NCBI GenBank assembly: GCA_965227645.1
Contig: OZ245773.1
Coordinates: 5,208,001 to 5,272,000, forward strand
From: Flavimaribacter sp024343425
GTDB lineage: Bacteria; Pseudomonadota; Alphaproteobacteria; Rhizobiales; Rhizobiaceae
Direction of reading: 5' to 3'
DNA: 64,000 nt
Position numbers and translations under genes: made by a program. The notes under the pieces were generated by a model, which was not told the origin of the DNA, searched no databases, and saw nothing but the letters and a program-made list of their open reading frames with translations. Within the stretch, counting starts at the first letter, position 1; every line of letters begins with the position of its first letter. Of the stretch, positions 21,964 through 31,545 are shown in pieces.

Positions 21964-24366
21964 CTATCCGGTCGCCATTTCGCCGGCGCCTTGCGCGAGA
22001 AACTTCGTAGCAGCCTGAGCATCGAGTGGTTTGCCAAGAAAAAAGCCCTGCGCGGCGCTGCAGCCGAGCTCGATCAGATTGGCGAGTTGCGCTTCGTTCT
22101 CCACGCCTTCGGCTGTCGTTGCGATGGCGAGGTCCCTCGCCACGCCGGTGACGGCTCTCACCACCGCCGCCGCCCCGCCATCCTCCATGGAGACGCTGAT
22201 GAAGCTCCGGTCGATCTTGATGCGATCAAGCTTGAATTCGCGCAGATGCGCGAGCGACGAGTATCCAGTTCCGAAGTCATCCATGGCCACGCGGACGCCG
22301 AGGTCGCGGATCTTGTTCAATATGTTGGCGATCTGCAGATTGTTCTCGACGATGGCGGTTTCCGTCAATTCAATCTCGATCCTGTTCGGGGTCAGGCCGT
22401 TGCGATCGAGAGAATTCGTTAGTTGCTGCAGAATGTCGACCGTCAGAAGCTGAACCGGTGAGACATTGAGCGAAAGATAGATGTCTCTGGGCCACTGGGC
22501 CAATTGCCGGCAGGCCTCCTCGATCACCCATGCGCCTATGCCGACGATAAGTCCGGATTGCTCGGCGAACGGAATGAATTCGACCGGGGGCAGGAGGCCG
22601 CGTTCCGGATGACGCCAGCGAATAAGACCCTCGAAACCCGTCAGTTTCCTGTCGGGCAGATTGAAGATCGGCTGATAATGCAGCTCGAACTCGCCTGCCT
22701 CCAGAGCGACGTTGAGATCGTTTTCCAGGCGTCGGCGTTTCACCGCCTCCTCTATCATGCCCTCCTGGTAGACTTCCACGCGACCGCGTCCGTTTTCCTT
22801 CGCCTTGTAAAGTGCGAGGTCGGCCATCTGCTGCACTGTTTTCGGATCGAATCCCTTCTCGGCGAATGCGACGCCAACGCTGCATCCGACCGATGTGGAT
22901 TCTTCGCCGATCCGATAGGGCTGTGACAGCGCCGTCACGATGTTTTCCGCAAGGGCAAGGGTTTCGTCCTCGCCACGGGTGACGAGCACGCAGAGTTCGT
23001 CTCCGCCGAACCGGAAGGGGACGTCGTTCGCGTCGCATGCCTTGCGCAATCGCTGGCACACGGACACGAGCAGCGTATCGCCGACCGCATGACCGAACGT
23101 GTCATTGACGAACTTGAAACGATCGAGGTCCACCATCAGCATCGCAAAGGACTGTTTGTCGGCGAGTTCCGCGATTTCTTCCTTGAACCGGCGCCTGTTG
23201 GGCAGGCCGGTCAGAACGTCGTGAAACGCCATGTGCGCGATCTGCTTCTGGCCTTCGCGTATTTCGGTGACATCGTCATATGTTATGATCGCGCCGCCGC
23301 CGTGAACCGGCTGGCAGGATATGCTCAACACCATTCCATCGCTGAAATGCTGGTCGACGCGGGTCGCCTCTTCTCGCTCCATCCAGAGCAGGTGGTTTTC
23401 CAGAACGCGCTCTACGCGGGCGTCATCCCACCCGACCCTGGACCCGGCTTGGCGCAAATACGCTTCCAGCGGCATGCCTGTCACGATGTCTCCGTCGGAG
23501 AGATTGAACATATCCAGGACACGGCGGTTGAACAGCTGGATCGTGAAGTCCGGCGCGATCATGACGAGGCCGTTCGACATGTTGTCGAGCGCGTCTGTGG
23601 CCCGGGCGCGCGCGTTCATGTCGATGAAATTGCTCGCCCAACCTGCGCCCAGGATCAGAACGCCGACGCCGGCGACAGAATAGGCCATCGCCCGCAACGC
23701 CTGCGGGTTGGAATAGGAACCCTCGATCACCATCGGATCGATCTGAAATGCGGTCATTCCGATGAAATGCAGGCAGAGAATCGCAAGAGCCAGCGAACCT
23801 GCCGCCCATATCCGGGAGCCAGGCAAACGCCTGCGCGTGGCCAGCTCGAAGGCGGCGGACGAAAAGGATACCGAGAGAATGACAGAGGCAATGATGTAAC
23901 CATAGTCCCATGAGACTATTCCCTGCACCCGATAGGCAAGCATGCCGGTATAGTGCATCACCGACATGGCCAGCCCGACGATCGCGCCGCCGAAGATGGC
24001 GCCGCCGAGACGGCCGGGCCGGGCCGCAACCTTGACCCCTATGGCCACTCCCGCCGTCGCCGCCAGCAGTGAAACAATCGTCAGAACCGGTTCGAAGCCA
24101 ACCGGCAGGCCCGGATTGTATCCGAGCATGGCGATGAAATGGGTGCACCAGATCGCCGCTCCGGCCACGAGCGCGGTCAGAAACAGCCAGGCGGTTCGTT
24201 CCATCGATGTCGTCGATCTGACCCTTGAGAAGAGCCGAATGGTCGCCCACGATCCGGTCGCACAAATAATTGCGCCGATCAATACAAGCCAGAGGTCGTG
24301 TTCTTCAAGAATACAACCAAAAACCTTTATCATGCCAAGTATTTCCAGTATTTCAGACCGAAACAC
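21964..24366 (-). CDS. MHYT-PAS-GGDEF-EAL membrane c-di-GMP protein
   Basis: An 800-residue protein. Residues about 20-255 form the seven-helix MHYT sensor with the repeated motifs THFIAM, MHYTGM and LHFIGM, thought to bind metal ions and sense gases or redox state. A PAS-like region (about 265-375) follows, then a GGDEF domain with RFGGDEL (Phe of GGDEF changed to Leu) and an EAL domain with FEGLIRW (Ala changed to Gly), the ELTET motif, DDFGTGYSS and KIDRSFI. The EAL metal ligands look intact, so phosphodiesterase activity is likely; cyclase activity is possible despite the Leu. It is monocistronic and precedes another cyclase on the same strand. Confidence 0.93.
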   Translation of the reverse strand: MFRSEILEILGMIKVFGCILEEHDLWLVLIGAIICATGSWATIRLFSRVRSTTSMERTAWLFLTALVAGAAIWCTHFIAMLGYNPGLPVGFEPVLTIVSLLAATAGVAIGVKVAARPGRLGGAIFGGAIVGLAMSVMHYTGMLAYRVQGIVSWDYGYIIASVILSVSFSSAAFELATRRRLPGSRIWAAGSLALAILCLHFIGMTAFQIDPMVIEGSYSNPQALRAMAYSVAGVGVLILGAGWASNFIDMNARARATDALDNMSNGLVMIAPDFTIQLFNRRVLDMFNLSDGDIVTGMPLEAYLRQAGSRVGWDDARVERVLENHLLWMEREEATRVDQHFSDGMVLSISCQPVHGGGAIITYDDVTEIREGQKQIAHMAFHDVLTGLPNRRRFKEEIAELADKQSFAMLMVDLDRFKFVNDTFGHAVGDTLLVSVCQRLRKACDANDVPFRFGGDELCVLVTRGEDETLALAENIVTALSQPYRIGEESTSVGCSVGVAFAEKGFDPKTVQQMADLALYKAKENGRGRVEVYQEGMIEEAVKRRRLENDLNVALEAGEFELHYQPIFNLPDRKLTGFEGLIRWRHPERGLLPPVEFIPFAEQSGLIVGIGAWVIEEACRQLAQWPRDIYLSLNVSPVQLLTVDILQQLTNSLDRNGLTPNRIEIELTETAIVENNLQIANILNKIRDLGVRVAMDDFGTGYSSLAHLREFKLDRIKIDRSFISVSMEDGGAAAVVRAVTGVARDLAIATTAEGVENEAQLANLIELGCSAAQGFFLGKPLDAQAATKFLAQGAGEMATG

Positions 24367-24614
24367 CGTTAGTGATCGGTTGTTTACAACAAGTTAAGCT
24401 ATTCACTTTCACATGCAGTATCGGCAATAATTTCGGCTCTTTTTCACAGCGCATTTCTATTGAGGATTCTCGCGCCGTAGCCGTCGAACGGACGAAATAT
24501 CGCGTGCAGGCCTGAGCTGTCGGCAGGCATCGTCCGGGGATGAAAGAGCGTCTGTTCAGTACACAGCATGTCCGCGACAAACAGGCGCTTTCCGGCGGTC
24601 CTTGGATCGACCGG

Positions 24615-26258
24615 TTACGCGATGGAATTTTCCTGCGGGTCCGATGAATCGTCGGGTTCATGCCAGGAGCCCGGTTTGGCTCCGGCCAGGAATTCGCCCC
24701 AGAAAACATCGCGGTTGCGACCGCTTATCTTGGCGCGATACAAGGCGACGTCGGCGGCCGTTGTTACTGAGTCGAGCGTCGAGCCGGTCTGCGGCGAGAA
24801 AGCAATTCCCGATGAAAACGTCAGTCGCATGTCGCCGAGTTCGTCCGGACGCGCGTCGCCGATCCGCGCGCGCCACTCGGCGCATCGGCGTTGCACACGC
24901 TCCCGGTTGGTGCCCGGAATGACGAAGAGAAATTCCTCGCCGCCATAGCGAAAGACATGTTCTCCCTCGCGAACCTCATCGTTGAGCATGTCCGCAAACG
25001 CCTTGAGCACCGTGTCCCCGACAGCGTGTCCGAACCGGTCGTTGACCTGCTTGAAATTGTCGATGTCGATCAGGATGACTGCTACTTCGTCTCCCTGCCT
25101 GGCGTTTTCGATGATCAAGGGTAGAATGTCGTTGGCGTGGCGCCGGTTGTGCAATTCGGTCAAAGGGTCGCGTATGGCGTCCTCCTTCAGGAGGTTCTGA
25201 AGCCGTATGTTTTCCTCCAGCCGCGATTGCAGATCCCGGGACATCACGGTCATTCTGTCTTCAGCCGCCTTTCGCCGAGTGACGTCCCGCAACACCAGCA
25301 TCTTTCCCGCGCTCCGCCCCCAGGGTTTCACCACCTGGGACGAGACTTCGTAGGTCTTGCCGATTTCCTTGAAGCTTACCAGCGGGGCGTTGTCGTTGCC
25401 GGGCAGGGGGGCGTCGGCGAGGGCCGACAGCGGATGGCTCACGTCGAGAATGTTGCCGATCGGCCGTTCGGGCAGTCCGGGCAGTTTTCGCGCGGCAGGA
25501 TTGAGCTCGAGAATGCGCTTGTTGCTGTCGAGAACGATGACCGGATCCGGCAGAACCGTGAATATGATGTCGCGGGCGATGGGCGGCGCCTGGAACAGTC
25601 TGCCGAAAGACTGGACCAGCAGCATTACGACTGCGGTAAGGGCGAAGGCGAAAGGCGTCGGATCGTCATTGAATATGCGAAATTCCCGGAAGACGAAGGC
25701 GGCGTTCGCGATCCAGGGCAGCGACATGGCGGCGATAAGCGCCGCGAACTGCAGGCGATGGCTTCCGGCGCGCCGGCGCGCCATGAAGATGACTGATATT
25801 CCGGTGGCTGAAATGACGGCGTAGACCATGCCGAGCACCGCGAAGAAGAACCAGCCATGAGAGAAGCTTGGCCGCTCGACATTTGTGACGCCCGTGTATA
25901 GCCAGTTGTGCCAGTCATTGGTCAGCGCGACAACGCAAATGAAGGCGCTCACTGCGCCGATCAGCACGAGATGCCGGAACGTCTCGATGCGTTTGCCTCC
26001 CGCATAGCTGAGAAAACCCAGGGCCCAGTAAAGCGGCGCTCCGGTGATTCCGAACCAGGCCAGCTCACAGTAGAAAATTTTGAGGTCGAGATCGTGCGTG
26101 TTGAACCGCAGGACCACACAGGTGATCCACCACATGGCGGCGAAACCGGACAGCGCAAAGGCCCGTTGGCCAGGGCTCCTCGGAGAACGCAGGATTCCGA
26201 AAACCATGGCGATCGCCAGGATGTCTGCAACCAGCAAAAATAGAAACGAGTTGTTCAC
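24615..26258 (-). CDS. 7TM-PAS diguanylate cyclase
   Basis: A 547-residue protein. Residues 1-220 form a seven-helix membrane sensor of the histidine-kinase N-terminal 7TM type, followed by a PAS domain (about 230-340) and a short linker helix. The GGDEF domain (about 360-520) has RYGGEEF, a canonical active site, preceded by the substrate-side DIDNFKQVNDRFGHAVGD. It should make c-di-GMP in response to a membrane or extracellular signal. The N-terminal start MNNSFLFLL is directly a membrane helix. It lies 250 bases upstream of the MHYT protein on the same strand, so the two may act on a common local c-di-GMP pool. Confidence 0.92.
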   Translation of the reverse strand: MNNSFLFLLVADILAIAMVFGILRSPRSPGQRAFALSGFAAMWWITCVVLRFNTHDLDLKIFYCELAWFGITGAPLYWALGFLSYAGGKRIETFRHLVLIGAVSAFICVVALTNDWHNWLYTGVTNVERPSFSHGWFFFAVLGMVYAVISATGISVIFMARRRAGSHRLQFAALIAAMSLPWIANAAFVFREFRIFNDDPTPFAFALTAVVMLLVQSFGRLFQAPPIARDIIFTVLPDPVIVLDSNKRILELNPAARKLPGLPERPIGNILDVSHPLSALADAPLPGNDNAPLVSFKEIGKTYEVSSQVVKPWGRSAGKMLVLRDVTRRKAAEDRMTVMSRDLQSRLEENIRLQNLLKEDAIRDPLTELHNRRHANDILPLIIENARQGDEVAVILIDIDNFKQVNDRFGHAVGDTVLKAFADMLNDEVREGEHVFRYGGEEFLFVIPGTNRERVQRRCAEWRARIGDARPDELGDMRLTFSSGIAFSPQTGSTLDSVTTAADVALYRAKISGRNRDVFWGEFLAGAKPGSWHEPDDSSDPQENSIA

Positions 26259-26580
26259 GCGGATCCCTGCGACAGTCCTTAAGGCGATGGACAGAATGTT
26301 GCTCGGCCACCAGGTGAGTACTTTATCATGGTTGAAAATTAATTACGAAATACAAATTTTTAATTGCATACATTAACAAAGTCTAATCTCGTCTGGTCAG
26401 GCGCCACTATCCAATGGCGCCTGACTATAAATTCAAAACCGCATAAGAAGCCGCGCCCGACGACATCTGTCACCGGACAACACTCGACATTCTGCATCCG
26501 GATTCGCTATCTGGCCGGGCGACCATAAAATATCCGGACGAAACAGACGTCAGGACACGCGCTCTCGGATTGGCTCGATA
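26259..26580. other. intergenic region with a perfect hairpin
   Basis: This 322-base stretch has no supportable gene. It is AT-rich near 26335-26390. Its one notable element is a long perfect stem-loop at 26396-26425, given separately. Confidence 0.5.
26396..26425. repeat. perfect 11-bp stem-loop
   Basis: GTCAGGCGCCA (26396-26406) pairs exactly with TGGCGCCTGAC (26415-26425) across the 8-base loop CTATCCAA. It lies about 155 bases beyond the stop of the leftward gene 26581-27117 and upstream of the cyclase gene. No T-run follows on either strand, so it is a weak terminator candidate or a dispersed repeat. Confidence 0.5.
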
Positions 26581-27117
26581 TCAGTTCGCAAGCGACTTCT
26601 GGCATTCCCTGGCCGCTTCGATCGCCTTGAACGTTCCCGTAAGGTCGATGATGAAGAACCACGGCTTGTCCGGGAAAGCCAATAATTCATGGCCCTTGGC
26701 GATCGCTTCGACAAATCCCGGATCGTTCGACAGGACGTATCCGCCGGAATAGTTGCCTTTCAGCTCGCCGCTGCGCACGCCGTAGGATTCGCCGGCGTAT
26801 ACCTTGCCGTCGACGGCGATCGCGATTGGCGTTTGCGGGGCGATTTTGGCGTCTTTCTGGGTAAAGACCCCGACATAAACCGCCGACAGATCCTTGGTCA
26901 TGCCCATCTGCATGGCGTTGCCGTCATCGTCGGACCGCTCGATCAGACAGCTGCCGCGATCGGCGTCGGAATAGACTGTCCAGTCTCCGGACTGCTTGTA
27001 CACAACAAGCGTGTCGCCGGACGCAGGCACGATGTCTGAGATCTCCATCGCGTAGGCCGCGCCCCCTGTCGTCAGAGCAAGTGTAGCCGACAATGCAAGT
27101 ATATGACGCAGTTTCAT
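26581..27117 (-). CDS. secreted protein of unknown function
   Basis: A 178-residue exported protein. The start at 27117 has GAGGAG seven bases upstream and gives a typical signal peptide MKLRHILALSATLALTTGGAAYA. The mature domain resembles the invasion-associated/IalB-like type in general layout (WTVYSDADRGSCLIERSDD, an alternating strand pattern, a C-terminal Cys in ECQKSL), with two cysteines that could pair. I cannot assign the family with confidence. It is monocistronic, and the riboswitch that follows belongs to the opposite strand. Confidence 0.7.
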   Translation of the reverse strand: MKLRHILALSATLALTTGGAAYAMEISDIVPASGDTLVVYKQSGDWTVYSDADRGSCLIERSDDDGNAMQMGMTKDLSAVYVGVFTQKDAKIAPQTPIAIAVDGKVYAGESYGVRSGELKGNYSGGYVLSNDPGFVEAIAKGHELLAFPDKPWFFIIDLTGTFKAIEAARECQKSLAN

Positions 27118-27421
27118 GGGACAACTCCTCAATAGGCAAAAACCGAGAGCCAACCTTCTGGTTGATTCGCGGCACAGTATTCCTGAATCGCTATTGTCTT
27201 CAAGAAGGAATTCTTTGCCGGATACGACAGATTAGTTTGCAACTCACAGTCTGAAGCCTTTCTTTTGAGAAAAATGGGCCTTGAGACTGCTGCTGTTTCG
27301 TAATTGGTTCGACATGGAGAAGACCTGTCGTGGGCCATAGAACTTGTCGCTTGAACCAGGACATCGAACAGTCTCCTTGCCGCCCTTGACAAGCAAGCGG
27401 GCGTCCCTCAAAAATTCAGAT
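27118..27421. other. intergenic region before the cobalamin riboswitch
   Basis: About 300 bases with no credible gene. TTGACA at 27386-27391 is a perfect -35 hexamer in the right direction for the riboswitch transcript; the expected -10 position (around 27409) reads CAAAAA, which is weak, so the promoter is tentative. Confidence 0.4.
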
Positions 27422-27611
27422 GCTCTGGTTCGGACGGTTCGCCGTTCAGCCAACAGGGAATACGGTGCGGTTCGACCCGAAGGGTCTCCAATTCCGTAAC
27501 TGCCCCCGCAACTGTAAGCGGAGAGCAGAGCCGAATACGCCACTGCGGAAATCAATTCCGTGGGAAGGCCGGCTTCTGCAATGACCCGCAAGTCAGGAGA
27601 CCTGCCAGAGC
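27422..27611 (+). ncRNA. cobalamin (B12) riboswitch
   Basis: The leader begins with GCTCTGG (27422-27428) and ends with CCAGAGC (27605-27611), closing helix P1. Between them are the conserved elements CTGCCCCCGCAACTGTAAGCGG, split by position near 27500-27525, GCCACTGC, and the B12 box AAGTCAGGAGACCTGCC at about 27590. It lies 157 bases before btuB, and adenosylcobalamin binding is expected to shut off btuB expression, probably by blocking translation. The downstream btu genes fit perfectly. Confidence 0.93.
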
Positions 27612-27767
27612 GGATCACCCGATTCTTGCGCGGGGCGCGCGAGGAACAGCGGACTATCCGTAGTGGTGGCGTTTGCAACCGTCTACGGATCAGGGAAATC
27701 CCCATCCGAGGACAATTTATGTACGCGGCGGGGCCTTCGGGCCGCCGGTCCTATTGGGGGTATATTC

Positions 27768-29711
27768 ATGAGAAGTCTGCTCGTTGTGGCGGGATCATTG
27801 CTGGTGTCCAGCGCGGCGTCTGCGCAGGACGTCGAACCGTTTCTGCTCGACACAATCATCGTCGGCGGTGGCCTTACGCCAATCGAAGCCGAGCAATATG
27901 GCCGCTCTGCGACTGTCGTCACATCCGAAGACCTGGAGCGCCAGCAGATTCGCCACGCCGCCGAAGCGTTGCGGGCTTTGCCTGGCGTCGAGGTCAGCCA
28001 GACCGGCGGCGTTGGTGGTCTCACGCAAGTGCGGATCCGGGGCGCGGAAGGCAACCACACGCTGGTGCTGATCGACGGCGTTGAAGTCAACAATCCGGCG
28101 AGCGGCGGCTATGATTTCTCCAATCTGCTTGCCGACGATATCGAGCGGATCGAGGTGCTGCGCGGCCCGCAGTCTTCTGTCTTCGGTTCAAACGCGATTG
28201 GCGGCGTGATCAATATCATCACCAAATCCGCGACCGAGCCCGGCTTCCACGCAACGGTGGACGCCGAAATCGGCAACGAGGAAAGCGGCGGCGGCGCCGC
28301 GTCGCTGCGCTACGCCAATGACCGGGCGCGTCTTTCCCTCTCCGCCGCGCGCAGGGTGACCGGCGGCTATGATGTTTCCAACACGCCCGGCGGGAACGAT
28401 GACGGCGATCAGAACACAACGCTCAACGCGGGCGGCGAATTCGATCTGACGGAAAACATCACCATTGGAGGAACCCTGCGTTACGTCGATCAGAACTCCG
28501 AATACGACCAGTTCAATTTCGGCGCCGCGACGGAAGAGGGTCTGGTGACGAGCGCCGATCTTGAGCAGGATATCGAGAATTTCTTCGGCTCCGCCTCTAT
28601 CAGGTCCGACCATTTTGGCGGGCGCTATCGCAGCGATCTGTTCTTCGCCTACGCCAACATGGACAGCATCAACACCGACGCCGGCGCCAAGACGTCCGAC
28701 TTCACGACGACGCGCATGAATCTGAGATATCGCGGCACGGCGGCGCTTGATGCGCCACAAGTGGATTCGGCAAGTCAGATCGTGAGCTTTCTGGTCGAGG
28801 GCAAGCAGGAAACCTTCCAGAACAATGACGCCGATCTGGTGTTCGATCCGGCCATGCTGGAGAAACAGACGCGGCAGCTTTACGGCTATGTGCTGGAATA
28901 TCGCGGCGGGTTCTTCGATGACGCGCTGAACCTGCAGGCGACCGCCCGCTACGACCAGAACGATGATTTCGAGGATACGACGACATGGTCTGTCGGCGTC
29001 TCCTACCTGCTTCCCAACCAGACGACCCGTTTTCACGCCTCGGCAGGCACGGGCGTCCAGAATCCGACAATGTACGAGCAGTTCGGCTACAATCCCGGCG
29101 CATGGATCGGCAATCCCGATCTCATTCCGGAAGAGAGCATCGGTTATGACATTGGCGTTGAGCAGCGGCTCTGGAACGATCGCGCCGTGCTGGGGCTGAT
29201 CTATTTCAATCAGGATCTGACAAACGAGATCTCGTCGACCTATGATCCCATGACGGGTGAGTCGACTCCGGTCAATCTGGACGGTGAAAGCCACCGCCAG
29301 GGTATCGAGGCGTCAGTCGAGGTTCAGCCTGTCACAGGTCTTACGGTCGGCGTGGACTATACCTGGCTCGACGCCACGGATCCCGATGGCGAAATCGAGG
29401 CGCAACGCCCGGTCAACGAGTTGGGCGTTCGGGTCTCCTATCTGTTTCCAAACGGAAAGACGCGGCTGGGAGCGGATCTGCGTTATGTTTCAGACCTTTG
29501 GGACTTCGATTATACTGCGCCGTCCTACGGTTCCGATTTGACCAGGCTTGATGACTACACTGTGGTGAATTTGACCGCGCAGCACCAGTTGACGGACCAT
29601 ATCCTGTTGACGGGCCGGGTTCAGAACCTGTTCGATGAGGAATATGAAGAGGTGCAGGGCTACCTGGCGCCGCCGCGCACCTTTTATGTTGGTCTGAGAG
29701 GTCGATTCTGA
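27768..29711 (+). CDS. btuB: TonB-dependent outer-membrane cobalamin receptor BtuB
   Basis: A 647-residue outer-membrane receptor. ATG 27768 gives the signal peptide MRSLLVVAGSLLVSSAASA. The plug domain follows (RSATVVTSEDLERQQIRHAAEALRALPGVEV, then RIRGAEGNHTLVLIDGVEVN and IERIEVLRGPQSSVFGSNAIGGVINI), then a 22-strand barrel ending in the required aromatic Phe (VGLRGRF). An N-terminal TonB-box-like LDTIIV is present. It lies behind a B12 riboswitch and is followed by btuF, btuC and btuD, so B12 (or cobinamide) is the clear substrate. The upstream codon at 27663 lies between riboswitch and signal peptide and is not used. Confidence 0.95.
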   Translation: MRSLLVVAGSLLVSSAASAQDVEPFLLDTIIVGGGLTPIEAEQYGRSATVVTSEDLERQQIRHAAEALRALPGVEVSQTGGVGGLTQVRIRGAEGNHTLVLIDGVEVNNPASGGYDFSNLLADDIERIEVLRGPQSSVFGSNAIGGVINIITKSATEPGFHATVDAEIGNEESGGGAASLRYANDRARLSLSAARRVTGGYDVSNTPGGNDDGDQNTTLNAGGEFDLTENITIGGTLRYVDQNSEYDQFNFGAATEEGLVTSADLEQDIENFFGSASIRSDHFGGRYRSDLFFAYANMDSINTDAGAKTSDFTTTRMNLRYRGTAALDAPQVDSASQIVSFLVEGKQETFQNNDADLVFDPAMLEKQTRQLYGYVLEYRGGFFDDALNLQATARYDQNDDFEDTTTWSVGVSYLLPNQTTRFHASAGTGVQNPTMYEQFGYNPGAWIGNPDLIPEESIGYDIGVEQRLWNDRAVLGLIYFNQDLTNEISSTYDPMTGESTPVNLDGESHRQGIEASVEVQPVTGLTVGVDYTWLDATDPDGEIEAQRPVNELGVRVSYLFPNGKTRLGADLRYVSDLWDFDYTAPSYGSDLTRLDDYTVVNLTAQHQLTDHILLTGRVQNLFDEEYEEVQGYLAPPRTFYVGLRGRF

Positions 29712-29717
29712 TCAGTC

Positions 29718-30554
29718 ATGACGGTCATTGCTCGCATCTCAGGTATCCTGCTCGCTGTGCTCGCCACCGCGTCGCAGGTTGCCGCCGCGCCGCAACGCGT
29801 CGTGTCAATGAACCTGTGCACAGACCAGCTCGCGATGATGCTTGCGGCGCCCGGCCAGTTGATCTCGGTGTCCTATCTGGCCCGGGATCCCGAAGCGTCC
29901 GCCATGGCTGACGAGGCGCAGTCCTTTCCCGTCAATCACGGTCTGGCGGAGGAAATCTTCCTGCTGAAACCGGATCTGGTGATTGCCGGACAGCATACGA
30001 CGCAGGCGACCGTCTCGATGCTGAAGCGTTTGGGTATTCCCGTGGCGGTATTGGCTCCAGCCAACTCGCTGGAAGACGTGCGGGACCGGATGACCGAGAT
30101 GGGCGCGCATCTCGGCCGCCCGGAAGAGGCAATCGCCCTTGTCGCGGAATTTGACGAAGACCTGGGAAGACTTGCTCAAGACGCCGAAGAGGGCCCCCGC
30201 GCTGCGATTTACGCCGGGCACGGCTACACATCCGGTCCGGAAAGTCTGTCCGGCGACATTCTCAGGGCGGCCGGATTGCGCAATGTCGCCGAGGAGGCAG
30301 GATTGAATCGTGGTGGCATGCTGGCGCTCGAACGCCTCGTCATGCTCGCCCCGGATCTCGTCGTTCTTTCGAAGCGTCGGGGCGGCAATTCACGCGCCGA
30401 GGAGATATTGAATCACCCCGCGCTTAGCGCCTTGCTGAAAGAGGCGGGCGTCGCGCCGCTTACCGACCGTGACTGGGTTTGCGGAACGCCGCACGTGTTG
30501 CGGGCCATCGCCGGTCTCGCCGTTGAAGGCGGTGCGCGTCAGGAAGCGCAATGA
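29718..30554 (+). CDS. btuF: cobalamin ABC transporter periplasmic binding protein BtuF-like
   Basis: A 278-residue class III binding protein: signal peptide MTVIARISGILLAVLATASQVAAA, then PQRVVSMNLCTDQLAMML, the first lobe with FLLKPDLVIAGQHTTQ, a long bridging helix and the second lobe with YAGHGYTSGPESLSGDILRAAGLRNVA. It begins 7 bases after btuB and overlaps btuC by ATGA. The family also includes siderophore and haem binders, but the riboswitch and btuB upstream make cobalamin the best call. It delivers substrate to BtuCD at the inner membrane. Confidence 0.88.
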   Translation: MTVIARISGILLAVLATASQVAAAPQRVVSMNLCTDQLAMMLAAPGQLISVSYLARDPEASAMADEAQSFPVNHGLAEEIFLLKPDLVIAGQHTTQATVSMLKRLGIPVAVLAPANSLEDVRDRMTEMGAHLGRPEEAIALVAEFDEDLGRLAQDAEEGPRAAIYAGHGYTSGPESLSGDILRAAGLRNVAEEAGLNRGGMLALERLVMLAPDLVVLSKRRGGNSRAEEILNHPALSALLKEAGVAPLTDRDWVCGTPHVLRAIAGLAVEGGARQEAQ

Positions 30555-31540
30555 CGGCGTATATCCGCCTTCTGTTTGGCCTTGGTCTTCTTTGCCTTTT
30601 GCTTTTCGTCGTTTCGCTACTGGTCGGCCCAGCGGGCGTTTCGCCGCGTCTCAGCCTGTCCGCGCTGATAGTTGGCGACGCCGGTCCGCTCACCCTCGTC
30701 ATGCGTGAAATTCGCCTGCCGCGCGCAATTCTCGGCGTCCTGATCGGGGCGGCTCTTGGTCTTGGCGGCGCGGCCATGCAGGGTTATCTGCGCAACCCCA
30801 TGGCGGAGCCTGGCATTCTGGGCGTGTCAGGCGCTGCGGCTCTCGGCGCCGTTCTCGCGATCCAGACCGGGCTGACGGCGGTTTTTGCGCTGGCGCTGCC
30901 TTTTGCGGCTCTCGCCGGCGCGGGCGTCGCTGTCACCCTTCTTCTTCTTCTGGCGGGACGTCGCGGCGGCACGCTGACGCTCATCCTCGCCGGCATCGCC
31001 ATATCGGCCTTGGCGGGCGCGTTGACGTCGCTGGTTTTGAACCTTTCTCCCAATCCGTTTGCGGCGAATGAAATCATCTTCTGGATGATGGGCTCGCTTG
31101 CCGACCGGTCCTTCCTGCATGTTGCGCTTGCGCTGCCCTTCGTCGCGCTTGGCGCTTGTTTGATACTGCCGCTCGGCCGCGGTCTGGATTCGCTGACGCT
31201 GGGCGAAGACGCGGCGGAAGCGCTCGGCGTCCGCATGGTCCGGCTCCGGGTGCTCCTGGTGGCCGGCGTCGCCGCGATGATCGGCGGCGCGACCGCAGTC
31301 GCCGGCACCATCGGCTTCGTCGGACTGGTTGTTCCGCATTTGCTGCGCCGGGCGGTCGGCGCGCAGCCCGGCCGCCTGTTGTTCGCATCCGCTCTGGGCG
31401 GCGCCTGCATGGTGCTTGCAGCCGATATTGCGGTGCGATTGATCCTGCCGGACAGGGATCTGAAGCTCGGCGTCATGACGGCGATTGTCGGAACGCCGTT
31501 CTTTCTGCACCTGATCTATCGCTCGCGCGGTCAGGGGTAG
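30551..31540 (+). CDS. btuC: cobalamin ABC transporter permease BtuC-like (FecCD family)
   Basis: A 329-residue permease with about ten hydrophobic segments. Family landmarks are REIRLPRAILGVLIGAALGLGGAAMQGYLRNPMAEPGILGVSGAAALGA in the first half and IGFVGLVVPHLLRRAVG near residue 260, the coupling region to the ATPase. It overlaps btuF by four bases and ends 5 bases before the ATPase start, so it is translationally coupled on both sides. The whole set is under the upstream B12 riboswitch. Confidence 0.92.
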   Translation: MTAYIRLLFGLGLLCLLLFVVSLLVGPAGVSPRLSLSALIVGDAGPLTLVMREIRLPRAILGVLIGAALGLGGAAMQGYLRNPMAEPGILGVSGAAALGAVLAIQTGLTAVFALALPFAALAGAGVAVTLLLLLAGRRGGTLTLILAGIAISALAGALTSLVLNLSPNPFAANEIIFWMMGSLADRSFLHVALALPFVALGACLILPLGRGLDSLTLGEDAAEALGVRMVRLRVLLVAGVAAMIGGATAVAGTIGFVGLVVPHLLRRAVGAQPGRLLFASALGGACMVLAADIAVRLILPDRDLKLGVMTAIVGTPFFLHLIYRSRGQG

Positions 31541-31545
31541 AGGTG

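Noticed and set aside
28188..29294. Long open frame antisense to btuB
   Set aside because: Shadow of the receptor gene, no ribosome-binding site and no recognisable domain.
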